A DNA stretch of 64,000 nucleotides from positions 85,554 through 149,553 of the forward strand of contig JACVRA010000139.1 in assembly GCA_019828545.1 (NCBI GenBank), in the 5' to 3' direction. The translations under genes were made by a program, and so were the position numbers. A model generated the notes under the pieces. The model made no database searches and was not told the DNA's origin. It saw only the letters and a list, made by a program, of their open reading frames with translations. Positions 23,072-34,862 of this stretch are shown one piece after another (the first letter of the stretch is position 1; each line of letters begins with the position of its first letter). This DNA comes from Paracamarosporium sp. OC-R06-R3 (lineage: Eukaryota; Ascomycota; Dothideomycetes; Pleosporales; Didymosphaeriaceae).

Positions 23072-23231
23072 TCTCCCACCCTACCATCTGTCGAGAGACC
23101 GGGACCGGGACCAAATAACAGACAACAGTTAACAGGCTCTACCTAATTAGGATGTATTAGCAATTCGTAACTGAGGTAACGAGAACAGAATACTATTTTA
23201 CGACAGTACTCCGATTTGGGAGCGCCATGCA

Positions 23232-23400
23232 CTAGGGTCCCTCGCTAGGCTAACAATATTATTTTACGTAATTAATTGTATTATAATAGGGTTTTGAGTT
23301 AAAAAAGGGGAGAAGTAGTGAAAAAGGTAGTAATATCTGCATAGTAATAATATACTAGTAGATACTATGTATAATTAAACTTATTCTAGTTATAGGTAGT
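23232..23400. repeat. Dispersed element, AT-rich (probably RIP-mutated) copy
   Basis: It aligns with 10454-10680. CTAGGGTCCC, ATTATTTTAC and GGGTTTTG are retained, while runs that are TGGTGGTGG-like in the other copy read as TAATAATA or AAAAAA here. The one-way G-to-A difference suggests that this copy was mutated by RIP. Confidence 0.55.
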
Positions 23401-24123
23401 ATTAAAGTTTCTTATAACTAGAAGAGCGTTAAAAGAATGCTGTTGAGGTTCTGGACTAGCTGTTGGTGTAATACCCAATGTGTTATCGACGAGTCCACTG
23501 TATACTGGGTCGTGGTGCGGAGCTTTAGACGCGTATATGTGGGGATAGAGGGAGAATATGTAGAGTATTCCATAGGGGTGTGTTGCAATGAGTGAGGTTA
23601 CGGTTGCGGGATGGAGTTGTAGGGTCGGTCATATGCTTCGATGCTGTGATCAGGGCGGCATGTGAAGATTCCAGGTTCTGGTATGTATTAGATTGGCGGC
23701 CCAAGATCGAGAATATGGCTGTCGATTGTAGTATCTTTGAGGAAAGTCTAATAAGATGAGCGAGGCTTGTGACACGTCCTGGGGCAGGCCAAGTTTAAGA
23801 TGCGGAATTGGTCATTTCTCTAGCACTGATGACACTCGATGATCCTGCGTCCCAAGGAACGACAGCCCATCTATATCGAAAGCTATCCGCCTCTTTTCCT
23901 GACGCTTTTTGGCATGTAGACAAGCATGTGCGGATGCGTATGGCCTGATCTTCTGACAACCATAGCCCAGTGCTTATATCAGAGTATGCATTTCTTCTGG
24001 GCAGTCCTGGCTTTTTGTACGGTGTACGGAAATAACGATCCGTTTCGCGTCTCTAAGTAGCCCACAGTATGATGTGTGTAAGCATTGTGTAACTACTGCG
24101 TCTTCAAAGTTGAGAAAGTAACC

Positions 24124-25959
24124 TCAGTCTTCCGTGCTTGGTACGAAGTACGACGCAAGACTATTCATCATGTGAGCATCTTCACAAACACTAAAGCTCC
24201 ATCACATACCTGATAATCGTGTAGCCAGCCAAAAGTGAAGCTCCCTTCAAGCTACTACACCTGTCATCTACTACGAGCGAGAAAAACAGCACCGTACTCG
24301 CAACAAGCGTAATAGCCTCAAATAGGCTAAAATGCAAGCTCATATCGCGTCCTATGACCCAACCCAAGAGCACAACGAGCGGAGAAACAAGAAGAGCCAT
24401 CTGTATCGCGCTCCCAATACATACCGCAAATGCGAGATCCATCTGCTTGCGATACGCAAACATGATGCCGGAGACAAGCTCGGCAGCGTTGCCTACGATG
24501 GGCAGGATTGTGAAGCCAACCATTGTCTTGGAGATGGGCGAGTGATCCACGAAATGGTCGATGCTGCTCACGAGGAGCTCTCCGCTGATGGATATCAGGC
24601 AGGTGGATATGATTATCAGAACGACTGGTATTGCTTTGCGAACCCACGGCATCGTCTTGATCAAGTCAAGAACGGTGGTTATCTTTGCGAAAGGCGAGTT
24701 GGGAAGTGATGGATCTGGTAGATCTCGAATGTCGTGATAGTGCCCTTGAACTTCGAAGTCAGGCCGTGGAAGCGGTGAATATGTTCTCGGGTATGACAGT
24801 GTACGCCGATGAAGGCTTCCTCGTTCGAGCTCAACACTCTCCTGCATCTCTGGTTCAGTAGGCTCGTCGTCAAGTTCGATTAGAGGCTTGTACGAGAACC
24901 TGCTGGATTTGATCTGTGTCCAGAGATATATGAAGTATACGATGATGAGGACAATAGACGTCCCTCTGCTGAGACCGAGAATGCCGCGCTTCTGTATAGT
25001 GCTTACTGAAGACGATGCGATGGTAGACTGTAGACTGCATTAGCACGAATCGTCTTGGGCGCATATCGATTATACGAGGAGCGGGACTGACTGGTACTAG
25101 CAGGCTGACAGTAGTCAGGCAAAGCAGGCCTGCCGCAACTCTAGTAGCGAGGACATTGTAGACTTGGCCACGCATCTGTATCTCGCCAGCCAAGATCGAC
25201 AGGCCTAGTACGAGTAGCATATTGACTATTATAGAACCGAGTAACGAAGTTCGTACGATAGTGTACTGTCGTTGTAGTAGAGCGTGACTATCTTAGTCAG
25301 TATTGCGCAGAACTTAGATTCGTGAAAACGCACACACTGTTCATTGTTAGCAACGTCACTGGTCAACGACAGTTGACACATACAATATTGCAAGCTCGGT
25401 TGCATTGCCCATGGTCACATTCAAGAGTGCACCTGCAGTCTCCCCCAGGAAGCTCGACGCATCGTCCGTAGCACGACACAATACGTCGGCCAGCGGAATG
25501 ATGGCAAAGCAGTTCAGTACAAAGACGGTTGAGTCGCCACAGCCGAGCTCCGGCGCGATGATACCTATCGGCACAAATACGAGGAGTAAGTTGTTCCAGT
25601 TTCTAGCTAGAAACTTGCAGGCTGACACCAGCGCGCGTTTGAGTCCTGTAGGCCCGTTATCACCAGGAGCGGGTGCCACAACGGAGATGTAGCTGTGAAT
25701 TCGGTCGCACACCGGCTATATCGAAATGAGGCTATAGTCGTGACGTTTTTCAGCGAGGACATACCTTGATAGGGGTTGCTCGGCTTGAAGACTGTGCATC
25801 TAAGATACGATACCCTTCGAACGGTAGAAGATGAAGAACGGGATCTGACTGTTCTGGCGCATAGACTGGGGTTTCACCAGATAAAGACTCTTCATCAGTA
25901 ATGTTGACGTAGCCGTCCGCTCTTTCTCCAGCTGTTTCGAGGCGCGGGATACTGTCCAT
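24124..25959 (-). CDS. Vacuolar-type Ca2+/H+ exchanger (CAX family)
   Basis: Five exons (25765-25959, 25384-25715, 25092-25287, 24210-25027, 24124-24160), all in phase, give 525 residues. The two alpha repeats that form the ion site are clear: GALLNVTMGNATELAI in the first half and GFTILPIVGNAAELVSGI in the second. Other family blocks are RTSLLGSIIVNMLLVLG, ILGLSRGTSIVLLIVYFIYL before a hydrophilic acidic loop, and SGELLVSSIDHF. The last 12 codons come from a short fifth exon reached by a GTATGT donor; it replaces an abrupt end with IISLASYFVPSTED, which fits the final helix of CAX proteins. The exchanger moves cytosolic Ca2+ into the vacuole using the proton gradient. The first 65 residues are a hydrophilic cytosolic N-terminus. 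Confidence 0.88.
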
Positions 25960-27052
25960 CGTGAGATGTTACAAAAGAGCAGAGAAGAGAGGGCACTGCA
26001 GGATGATTTTCGTTCAGTCCGTCTCCGAAATTATACTAGCAGTACCTCCCGTTAGCGCTCCGATAAGACAGAAGGTCAACTGCTCGAGTGCACCGGACGT
26101 AGTCAAGAGCTTTCATGGAGTCCCGCGCTTCGCGTCGTATAGGCCTCCTGATTATCGCCAAGAAGGGTGAGTGATTTTCTCCATGGTGGCTTACCAGACC
26201 GCCAAGCCAGGCGAGCCTGAAGGTTGGCGAAGGCGCCTTTGATTTGATGTATGTCCACAGGGCACTTGTGTGGTTTAAGCTTTTCACTCCTTTGCCCATA
26301 CCAGACCTAGGCAGGCGTGTGACTTTTCCAGCTAGATGACAGTACTAGATGCGGAGGAGACTCCTGCAGTGTGGCGGAGTACACACGCGAATGCGAGTTC
26401 CAGCTCATTTCGCTGTTGTTTCCGAGGTCGAAAATGCCTCATACTAAGGAGTCAGCGGGTGGGAAGCGCGTATCGCGCATTGAGGACAGCATCATCTTCC
26501 CGAGGTAGCATATGAGATTTTATAAGTCTTTTGAACGAGAAAACCACGAAATTCTGGTCCAAAATGCGTAAATTATCGCTAATATCGAGATAAAGAAACG
26601 ACAGTGCACAAGCCTTGCGAAGACAGCTGGCTAGGTTGAAAGGGGTAAGCCTGGGGTATTTCAGCTGTCTGTGCGTGCGGGTAGACCTGCATACGGCGTC
26701 GCCAGAGTGAATTAGCGCGGACGCTAGTGAACTATAGTCGAACCGGAATCTCAAAGTGTAGATCTATAAACACACCGAGCGGTATCCTCTGCTAGGAAAT
26801 CCGATATCTTGTAGATTGAGTGCTCATGCAAAGATTCTGGGTCTAATGCTTATCTTGTTGTGGAGTCTGAGATCTATCCACTTACGCTGGGACCGACGTC
26901 GCGTTGCACAATCGTAGACCCACACCAAGGCAACATCACACAACTGCCAGAAGAGACATTGGAAGGAAGCAGTCACCCTGACATATTCGCAATCCTAACT
27001 GAGTACTACTCTTCCATTCTTGGTTCAGCCCACACATTCTCTCCCATATGGT
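25960..27052. other. Intergenic, no gene seen
   Basis: About 1.1 kb between the exchanger start and the end of the cysteine-rich gene. A minus-strand frame at 26452-26754 (100 residues) has no recognisable domain and no clear start context, so it is not called. Confidence 0.45.
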
Positions 27053-27494
27053 CTATTTCGCACACTTGCTCGCCGTACAGTCGCATTTCCCTATACCGCC
27101 CTTCTTCCCACAACAAATTCCGGGCTAATACCTATCAGCATTCATCCCACCAATCCCCTTTTAGAAAACTCACATTGTTATGACACCACCCATAGCAATC
27201 GTTGTCCGCATCGCAGCTCCCATCCATCCTGCAGCTCCCCAGCGTACAAATCCCCGTACAGCAAGCCGTTCCACCAAAACAGCCCCCATCACTAACACAT
27301 TTCGCGCCTGCATTATTGGTGGGAGCCCCACAGCTGCCGAGCTTGCAGATTTTATTACAGCAGTTCGCGCCGCCATAGCAGTTGCTGTCTTCTGTGCAGG
27401 GGTCGCCGGGGTCGGCGCGAGATTGGAGGTTCAAAGATACTGCAGTTGCAGAGGTGGTGGTTAAGAGGAAAGTGAGTATGTATAAGCTTTTCAT
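27053..27494 (-). CDS. Secreted cysteine-rich protein with three Cys modules
   Basis: Two exons (27174-27494 and 27053-27124) joined by a 49-bp GTGAGT...TTAG intron give 130 residues. The Met at 27494 starts a typical signal peptide (hydrophobic LYILTFLLTTTSA). The mature part has 20 cysteines. Modules 1 and 2 have the same spacing, C-x5-C-x5-CC-x3-C-x4-C (NCYGGANCCNKICKLGSC and GCFGGTACCTGICTLGSC). Module 3 is a variant (DCYGWCHNN then PGICCGKKGG) that is completed only by the second exon. Reading straight through the intron would lose its CC pair, which supports the splice. No known enzyme domain is present. Size, signal peptide and disulfide-rich repeats fit an apoplastic effector, an inhibitor or a defence-like protein. 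The role is not known. Confidence 0.8.
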
Positions 27495-28992
27495 GGCGAC
27501 GAGTCGAAAAAGCAAGATAAAGATAAACAAGGTGTAGCACGCACGAACTGCCTTCGTTCACGTCATCCGTACCGCGCCGCAGTCCCATATATATTCGTCT
27601 TCTCGTGTCGTCCTGTACCATTATCGCCGAGCAATCTCCCGATTCTCACAACCGGGTATCGACATACTGCCGCACGCGAGCATGTATAGTACCCTAGATT
27701 AACCAATAGGTCTGCGCATGCAGCTCAGCGCAGTCGGTACCTTCCAGGAGCATGGTACGTATGCGCCGAACACCTGTTTACGGACCCCAGTTCGCGTACA
27801 AGGCTGAAAAAAGAGGTTCTTTAGATTGACGATACGTGTGTTGTATATTGTCGCTGATGTGTGTTGCTATTAATACACTGAGTGACAGCGCGGACAGCAG
27901 AGCGGAGTTCCTGCCACCTACAGTTCCGCCATAAAGAAAGACAGCGAAGCAAATGACCTTTTCCAAATCTGTCTCCTCGCTCCAATCTTGACTCCATTCT
28001 TTCCCAAGTAAGCCTCATCACCCGCCGTCCATCTCGGCCCCACCCTTACAACCCAGCCCTACCATGCCATACACTAGCCAACTAAACGCATTCCCCACGC
28101 ACAAACAAAGCTTCCAAACAAGGAACAAGACCCGCTCAATATTTTCCACTCGTCCGGTGCACTTCCCACGCGAACACGAGGTGCCACTTAACCGGGATAT
28201 TGTCAACTATCGGTAATATGCGTATACCCGGATGGAGACATCCTCGCGTGGCCGAACACGAAATCACTACAGTCCTTCCGCAGGATTTCATCTAAAAAAA
28301 AAAAAAGAAAGACCGCCAGATCCGTTGTGTCGGTAGAGAAGAGAGCGCTCGATTAATCGTCGCATCGTATTTTCCCTCACGCGTTATCACTATGGGGGGT
28401 TTTTATAGCTAAAAGGTTTGACAATAAAGGGGAGTGTTTTGCCTATGCACTCAGGACACGCCTACATATGAGTGCAATTAGCCTTTTGTGTTTATTCCGT
28501 CTGGCAAGACACTGTATATGCATTTCGTGTCCCAGCACATATTCCCACCATTGTGAGTTCCTCACCCGCCTACTTCCAACGGCATCTAGTATCTAGGATA
28601 CGCGTAATTCCTACACTCACAACAAACACATCAACCGTCAAATCAAAGTGACCATGTACATCCGTTTCCACCGTTACAAGACATATCATATTCGCGTCTC
28701 ATACACACATATGCTATATACACCTAGCCACACACCTACACACCCACGCAAAGCTTCCCTTCCATCTACTTACTACGAAAAAAAAGTTGGGGTATATATA
28801 TGTACCAAACAAGCCAGACCCACACTCCATCTTCATTTTCATTATGCGTCGTATCGACCTACTATTCCCCCACTTAGACATACATCAGTATACACAGGTA
28901 GAGATTAGAACCCAGCATAGCGTCGACCGTTGTCGAATCAACGCTGTGGTAAAAGAGTACCAAGCTCCGACTTCGGCACTGCGGCTCCGCGC
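27495..28992. other. Intergenic, no gene seen
   Basis: About 1.5 kb between the start of the cysteine-rich gene and the 3' end of the GH72 gene. It contains a run of 13 A at about 28294 and AC/TA-rich low-complexity DNA around 28600-28800. No coding frame is convincing. Confidence 0.45.
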
Positions 28993-30783
28993 TCATAGCC
29001 AGATGCAGAGCCCAGCGAGCACCGCCACAAGCCCCAGACCCACGCTCTGCAGTCCGAAGGAAGAAGTTGTGGGCGCGGCGCCCGTTCCGCTCGCCGAGGC
29101 GCTCGCGCTGCCCTGGCTGGATGGTGCGGCGCTGCTACCGCTGGCACCGCTGCCGGTCGTGCTAGCCTGTTCCTGCGCTTTGTATGTCTGGCCCAGAGAA
29201 GGCAGACTCGACTTAGGATCCACCTGCCAGATGTCGCTCGTGAAAGCTGGGCAAGGCGGAGGCGTAAGCGTGGGGTTGTAGTTCGAGGCCTTTACACCGG
29301 TCGGGTTGAGCGTCTTCCACCTGCTGCTGAGGTTGGGGAACTCGGGACTCATAGGCGTGGGCGTGCCGGAGCGCGGGTAGCCATCCGGAGGGGCATCTAT
29401 GATTTGTTAGTATGGCAAAAGGTTTGATAATGTTTTGTCTTAGGGTGACAATGGATTCATTAACTCACCAGGAGATGCAGGGTCTACTTTGGAACCGTAG
29501 CTGACAATGCCGTATTCATTGGCTTCGTAGATCCATTCGTACACAATGGCGCCGCTCCAGTGCTCGGTCATCTCCGGGCCAAAAATAGCCTCTTGGTCGG
29601 CCCAGTCGCGAGGGCTCGGTTTGATACAGCCAGTCTCTGAGAGGAAAATGGGGATATTGTACCCGACGTCCGTCACGTTCTTGATAAGATCCGAGTAGCC
29701 TAGACAACTAGTTAGCTACCTTCGTACAGCATATGACAACGAGTGACGAGAGTGACTGGACGGCTTTGCCCCTGAGTGCATTGTGCCACCCCCAGATACC
29801 AAGTACATAATTGGAATGTACGCAAAGCTGTACAATGCCAGCCTAGCGGTCTTATCACCGACCGCCCGCGCATGGCGTAACTTGGGGTACCACGCTGATT
29901 CACTCGCAAAGATAGCCCGAACACTTATGCCGCACGTCTTGGTGTGACTTACCTGACTGCTGGAAGCCGGAGTCTCCACACCACGAGTAGGCGTTAAGAG
30001 AGTAGAAATCGAGTGCCTCCGAGGTATCATCGCCACAAGCTAGGTAGTTCTGCAACATGGGACGAAGTGTCGCAATATCGGCGGCTGAGTAACCGATCGG
30101 TATGTTACGGTACTTCTTCTTGTCGCGGTAGGCCTTGAGGTCGCGAGCGGCAGCTTTGACGTAGGGAGCAGCAACGGAGCCAGTGTCTAAGAGATGTCAG
30201 TATAACTTGTGCTTAACAGAGGCGATGACTGGCATACCGGTCGTCAAGACCTCATTGCCCACGAAGAATCCTGCCAAGTTGTCGTACTTGTGGAATGTGT
30301 CCATGACGGCCGAGAAGCGGTCGAGCTGTGTCTGGTTCCATTGCGGATGTGTCTAACCCAATCAGCTTCCTGTGTGTTTTGCGCAGCATTTGTTCGTACC
30401 TGCTCGATCTGTGTGTCGAAGGTATCCAAATCCAACCAGATGTATATACCAGCGTCAGCGAAGGTCTTCATGCAATCGTCGTGGTCGGCGGAGGGATCGA
30501 CGTGGTAAACGCGTATGGAATTGGTGCCAATCGACTTCATGAGGGCGGAATCGAGCTTGCATTGTGTGTTGTCAATGAGCGGGTCGTCCGGAACGAGTTG
30601 GTATGCGATTCCTGCAGTGCATTTAGTATCATGCTCGTTTGCAAAATCTAATCGGCTCATACCCTTCACGAAAAATTGGTCCCCGCTCTCTTTGAAGAAT
30701 TTGGCACCCTTTACAGAGATGGTGTCAATAGCGCTGACTGCGGTGAGTCCCGCCATGGCCGAGGCCAGCAGAGCGGAGCGCAT
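28993..30783 (-). CDS. GPI-anchored 1,3-beta-glucanosyltransferase (GH72, GEL/GAS type)
   Basis: Six exons (30663-30783, 30400-30611, 30238-30352, 29953-30186, 29469-29699, 28993-29396) give 438 residues. The N-terminus is a signal peptide (MRSALLASAMAGLTAVSA). The GH72 barrel shows KGIAYQLVPDDPL, TNSIRVYHVDPS, GFFVGNEV with the acid/base Glu, ALDFYSLNAYSWCG, and IPIFLSETGC with the nucleophile Glu. No C-terminal CBM43 (X8) cysteine module is present. Instead a Ser/Gly/Ala-rich stretch leads to a hydrophobic tail (VGLGLVAVLAGLCIWL), the pattern for GPI attachment. The enzyme cuts and rejoins beta-1,3-glucan at the outer face of the membrane and in the wall, elongating chains. Intron 4 (253 bp) is about four times longer than the others. 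Confidence 0.93.
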
Positions 30784-32049
30784 TGTGGCTAGAACGGACG
30801 AGAGGTGGTTTGGTGGTCTTGCTGTACGGTATCCTGAACTGATACAGGTGCTTAGAACTCCGGTGCACTATGAGCGATAGGGTGGACAAGCTGGAGAGCA
30901 AGCGAAGGACTGATGCGCGCAACTGATCGAATACACCTGAGAAGAATAACACGAAAAGCGATTGTCGATAGCGAGCCTGCGGTTGAGTGAAGGGTGATTG
31001 GGTTGATTAGGTCCAGCAATCAAGGCAGTCGCACCCGTCAGCAGGGAACCGAGCAGCAGCGAGTGAATGCCACGTTTGAACGAGCGACGGTAGAGAGAGG
31101 AATCAAAAGACACAGCTGCAAATTGGCGGCGAGGACGCGATCCCGCGGCTCCCCAGCCAGTGGCTAGCGTGGGCGGGTGAATCAAGATTGCCATGGCAAG
31201 TTTCTAGAGCTCATGCATTTGCGCATGAGACGGACTCGCCCGCGTCGATAAGAGACGCGCCGCGCGGATGGCGGCACACGCCCACGCTTGTTTCGTGCGT
31301 TTCCATTGGCCAAGCGTGATTAAGCTCGCTTAAGCTCACGAGCTTGGCTGGCAGGCGCGACCCGCAAGTGCCTCTTTTCGTCCACACTATGCCAACAGTG
31401 TGTTTTGCATGTGGCGTTTCAACGGAAAATTGAGTGTCGTCGTTGTCGTCGTCGTCGTCGTCGTCGTCGACGACCTTTCAGTTCATCTATTGCACATTCT
31501 TAAAACGAACGTTTGGTGCTATGCACAGGAAACAGCGTAACGGCTCGGAGATTAGCGTGTGTGATGCTTGGAAGAGGCCCTGCATGTAAATGATCTGTGT
31601 GAAACATTTCATCGTCGCACCCGGGGTACCCTGAGACCCTCGAGCACATGCTACAGAGCAACGATAGGACCAAGTCTGAGCGCCTCGTGTTACCACCGAG
31701 TACAAATTGGATTCCTTGGACATCCGTCTCATGTGAGAGTAACCAATCAGCTCTTCCAATGAGACTTCACAACAAGATGTCTGAGCGAACATATGCGAAG
31801 CTTGATGGTTGTTTTAGGTTAAGTGCTTTGTGTCTGTATTAACGAGTTGTTGTTGACATCAACAAAGACATACTAACCACATCAGTCGGTAGCACTCGAT
31901 TAGTGGAAACCAGCGTTCTTGTACTTGAACTACATTTCAAAACTATTGTGACTCCAGAAATTATATCCTAGGGTATCTAGCCAACCTGCATGCATGCCAT
32001 TGAGCACCCAAGACTCCACCCAGCCCAACACGTCCACGCAAAACCTGTC
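30784..32049. other. Intergenic with a trinucleotide microsatellite
   Basis: Upstream region of the GH72 gene, probably with a long 5' leader and promoter. A (GTC)n run lies at 31436-31473. No gene is supported; a minus-strand frame at 30868-31194 looks like leader sequence. Confidence 0.45.
31436..31473. repeat. (GTC)n microsatellite
   Basis: About twelve GTC/CGT trinucleotides with one T substitution, located some 650 bp upstream of the GH72 start codon. Confidence 0.85.
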
Positions 32050-33990
32050 TCAACCAACTGTATCAGCCTGAGGAACCGTATCCATATCGTAAACACACTC
32101 AACGTCCCTCCCGTCTACCTGAATATCCCTCTCGCAATGAACGCAAATACTCCCATCCCCCGCGTTAAAACAGTCCCCCCGTCCTACACGGTCCCTACAC
32201 GGCGAGCATATCATCCTCGGCTTCCGCTTCACTTCCTCTATAAACATCTCGTCGTCCATGACCCTAAAGTTGACACCGCATACCCGCCAGAAGTGATCTG
32301 AATCGTAGAACTTTTCTTCGTGCGGGACCTCTTCGCCATACATGTACGGCGGTATATACGAGCTCCTTGACATGAATTTCGATGTGAGGAGATTTAGATG
32401 GCGGTCTGAAGAGCGGACTAGCGAGGAGAGAGTATATAGAGGCGTGCGTAGGGGACCGTCGATAACGGACTGCAGGACGAGGGCGACGTTGGCCGTGGGG
32501 ATGGTGGAGACTATTTGTTCGGAGTCCGGATTGCTGAAGAGGACGGAAAGGTCTACGGGGCGGCTCATGCCTTTAATGACTTCGGTACAACGGCGCAGCA
32601 CACGCCCGGGGTGTCGGAGCGTGTCTTCTGGTACCCCTCTTAGGTTGTTGGCCCAAGACACGTCCTTGATTTTGAATTCACGGAGAGATTCCGGATAGTC
32701 GTCGCGTTGAATATGGCCAAGCAGCATGGTTTCGATGCCGAGCGTGAGGGAGCGTAAGTTCGAGAGATGACGTAGGCTGACGGTGCCTTCGTGGAAACTA
32801 GCAAATGCGCGAGGGAGATATCGTGTGGCACCACTGATGTGGGATAAATTCTCGAGAGAGTCTGCTTGGCGTAGCAGAGCTTTGAGGAAGGCGGGTTGCG
32901 ATGTCCGCGTTGTGTTGTCGGTACTGGGCATGCAGCCTGGAAATGCGTGCAAGCGCTCGCCGATGTCGAGTTCCTTAAGTGCTTTTGGGAGACTGAGTAC
33001 TACATCGAGGAAGTGAACGTTGACGTTACATTCAATTAGTGTTAGAGATGTTAGTGGTGTCGATCGTCTTTGCTTGTCTGTAATGTCGGCATGGGTAATT
33101 TGTGCGTCAAAGTTGGTGCAAGATATCGTTATCTGCTTCAAAGTGGGATGTAAAAACATTACTGCACAACGACCGAATGTAAATTTTCTCTCGTCGGGAC
33201 CGTGACCGTGAAGCGTGACTGGACAAGTTAGCTACTCAGCTGAACACTTGATTGTAGCAAACTCAGAACGGCAGACAATGTAAGTGTTTGTTATGTTTGA
33301 CATTAGTGAACACAGTACTTTATGCAGTCGGCATGTGTACAATATAGCATACGGCGAGATGTCTTCAAATCACTTGTAGAAATGTCCGTGCTTAGTTCAC
33401 TCAAGCAAAAATCAAAAACCCGACTTACGAGATTGTAGCATAGGCAGGGTAGGCGGAACACCTTTCCGAGGGTAAACAGATGCTTCTAATAATGTCGTGT
33501 AGTCAATTTTTGTCCAGCCGTCAAACTCCATATCCTCTTTCCACTCGCTATTATTAGGACAGGGTGATTCGATCGTAAGGTGGCGAAGCTTGTCCATCAA
33601 GACGATAAAATGATTAAGCTCCTGGATCCCATCTCGGTTGTAGTCCGGATATCGTATCGATAGCTCTTGGATGTACGAAGATCGCGCTTCGCGAAGGTCC
33701 AGCGCGGTAGCGATGCTCCTCGCACGGTCCCCATTGGTCACGAGCAGAGACCGCCAAATGTAAGGCTCCGTGAGGCCTTGGAAGCGACGACATGTTGCTG
33801 CGAGTTTGCAGAGTGCATCGCGAGAATCTATCTGGTCGATTATTGAGAGAAGGAGCTCGTCAACCAGGGCAAGGAGGCCTGTTTGCGGCACATTTGCAGC
33901 CATGTCCGGTATCCGTGATTGGTTGAAAATCGGACGGAAGTGGCGAGTTCTGCGTTTCTTGGCTTGGTGAGAGTGGCTATCTGGCATCAA
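32050..33990 (-). CDS. F-box protein with leucine-rich C-terminal part, probably frameshifted
   Basis: The first exon (33429-33990) has an F-box near residues 40-80 (LLALVDELLLSIIDQIDSRDAL, then LAATCRRFQGLTEPYIW), the Skp1-binding domain of SCF ubiquitin ligases, followed by LRR-like strands (LRHLTIESP). A GTAAGT donor after 33429 and a GCTAACTTGTCCAG acceptor before 33219 are canonical. Joining them continues in phase as LQSLTLHGHGPDERKFN, as expected for the next repeat. However, the long downstream frame (MFLHPTLKQITISC from 33159 to the stop at 32050) is in another frame. A one-base indel near 33160-33180 would connect them. The C-terminal part continues LRR-like and ends in a Cys-containing tail (ICSPC, CVHC). 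It is either a recent pseudogene or carries a sequence error, or an alternative acceptor is used. Confidence 0.6.
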
Positions 33991-34862
33991 GATCTCCTGT
34001 CAGGAAGCATGCAACGTAAGCGGGAGCTTGTATGATACAATTAGGTGTGGAAGGAGATCGTTGTTGTAACGATGGTGTTGACGAGTGTTGTGGAACGGAG
34101 ATTGTACCGGGTGTGGGTCAGTTATCGATAAGGCAATAAGTAATAAGTCACGAGGGCCCACATCACTCACCTCACTCGTGGTACAAATTACCCCAACCTC
34201 TCCGTTTTTCACGCAGGACTTTTTAGAAGCACTGCAATCATACGGAGAAGAAAAAATTCATCTTAAATCCCATCAAGTCTTCCTTACAAAAATTCTGGGT
34301 CACTACCTCATGTCATGTCCTTCAACTTTGGAGCCTGGAGCCGACCCACCGGGTCCAACACCAAGCTCAACACCCACTCGACCTCATGTCACACGAAGAA
34401 GACACCAAGGCATCCCAGGCATTAGCATATCTATATACACTTCTATCATTGATAGATTTCAACATCAACATACCAAAGAATAATACAGCGATGCGTCTAT
34501 CCAAGATTTCATATGCAGGACTTTAGACCAGCGACACAATATCTGCATCCACAGGCGTGTATCCAATCCATCAGAACGATCAGAATGAGCAAACGAAAGG
34601 ACCCCAATCGATATCCCAGCCGCTTATTGCGGTATCAAAGCATGGCAGAGTTTTTCTTTTTCGACTTGGCGGGACGGCGTGCCCTGCTGTTCCAAGTAAC
34701 CTCCATGACTCTGGCTCGCCATATGAGTTCATGATTCCAATTAGTGTGTTCTGTGTCGATACTTTTGTCGAAAAACTCTGGATATTTCCGAATCTGTGAT
34801 ATCGTGCCTTTTCGATCTTCAAGTATCTGATAGATTCATGAGTCCCCAATGTACCCATCTAA
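33991..34862. other. Intergenic, no gene seen
   Basis: About 870 bp between the start of the F-box gene and the stop of the next minus-strand gene. A plus-strand frame at 34085-34483 is low-complexity and not supported. Confidence 0.45.

Larger units (their letters stand above)
21794..24123. other. Intergenic, AT-rich tract with repeat copies
   Basis: About 2.3 kb between the CorA-like and exchanger genes. I see no gene. From 22,860 to 23,450 the sequence is strongly AT-rich and includes copies of two dispersed repeats (23038-23071 and 23232-23400) that also occur at 15.4 and 10.5 kb. That supports an old, RIP-mutated transposable element remnant, but no coding relic remains. Confidence 0.5.

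Noticed and set aside
24191..24209. Ending the exchanger at YVMEL without a fifth exon
   Set aside because: The last codons contain a GTATGT donor, and splicing to 24160 gives IISLASYFVPSTED, which fits the final helix of the family.
27135..27173. Reading straight through to VSFLKGDWWDEC as the C-terminus of the cysteine-rich protein
   Set aside because: This stretch starts with a perfect GTGAGT donor and has a branch site and acceptor. Splicing restores the CC pair and regular Cys pattern of module 3.
34085..34483. Plus-strand frame of 132 residues
   Set aside because: Thr/Pro/Ser-rich with no domain, starting inside the divergent upstream region of the F-box gene.
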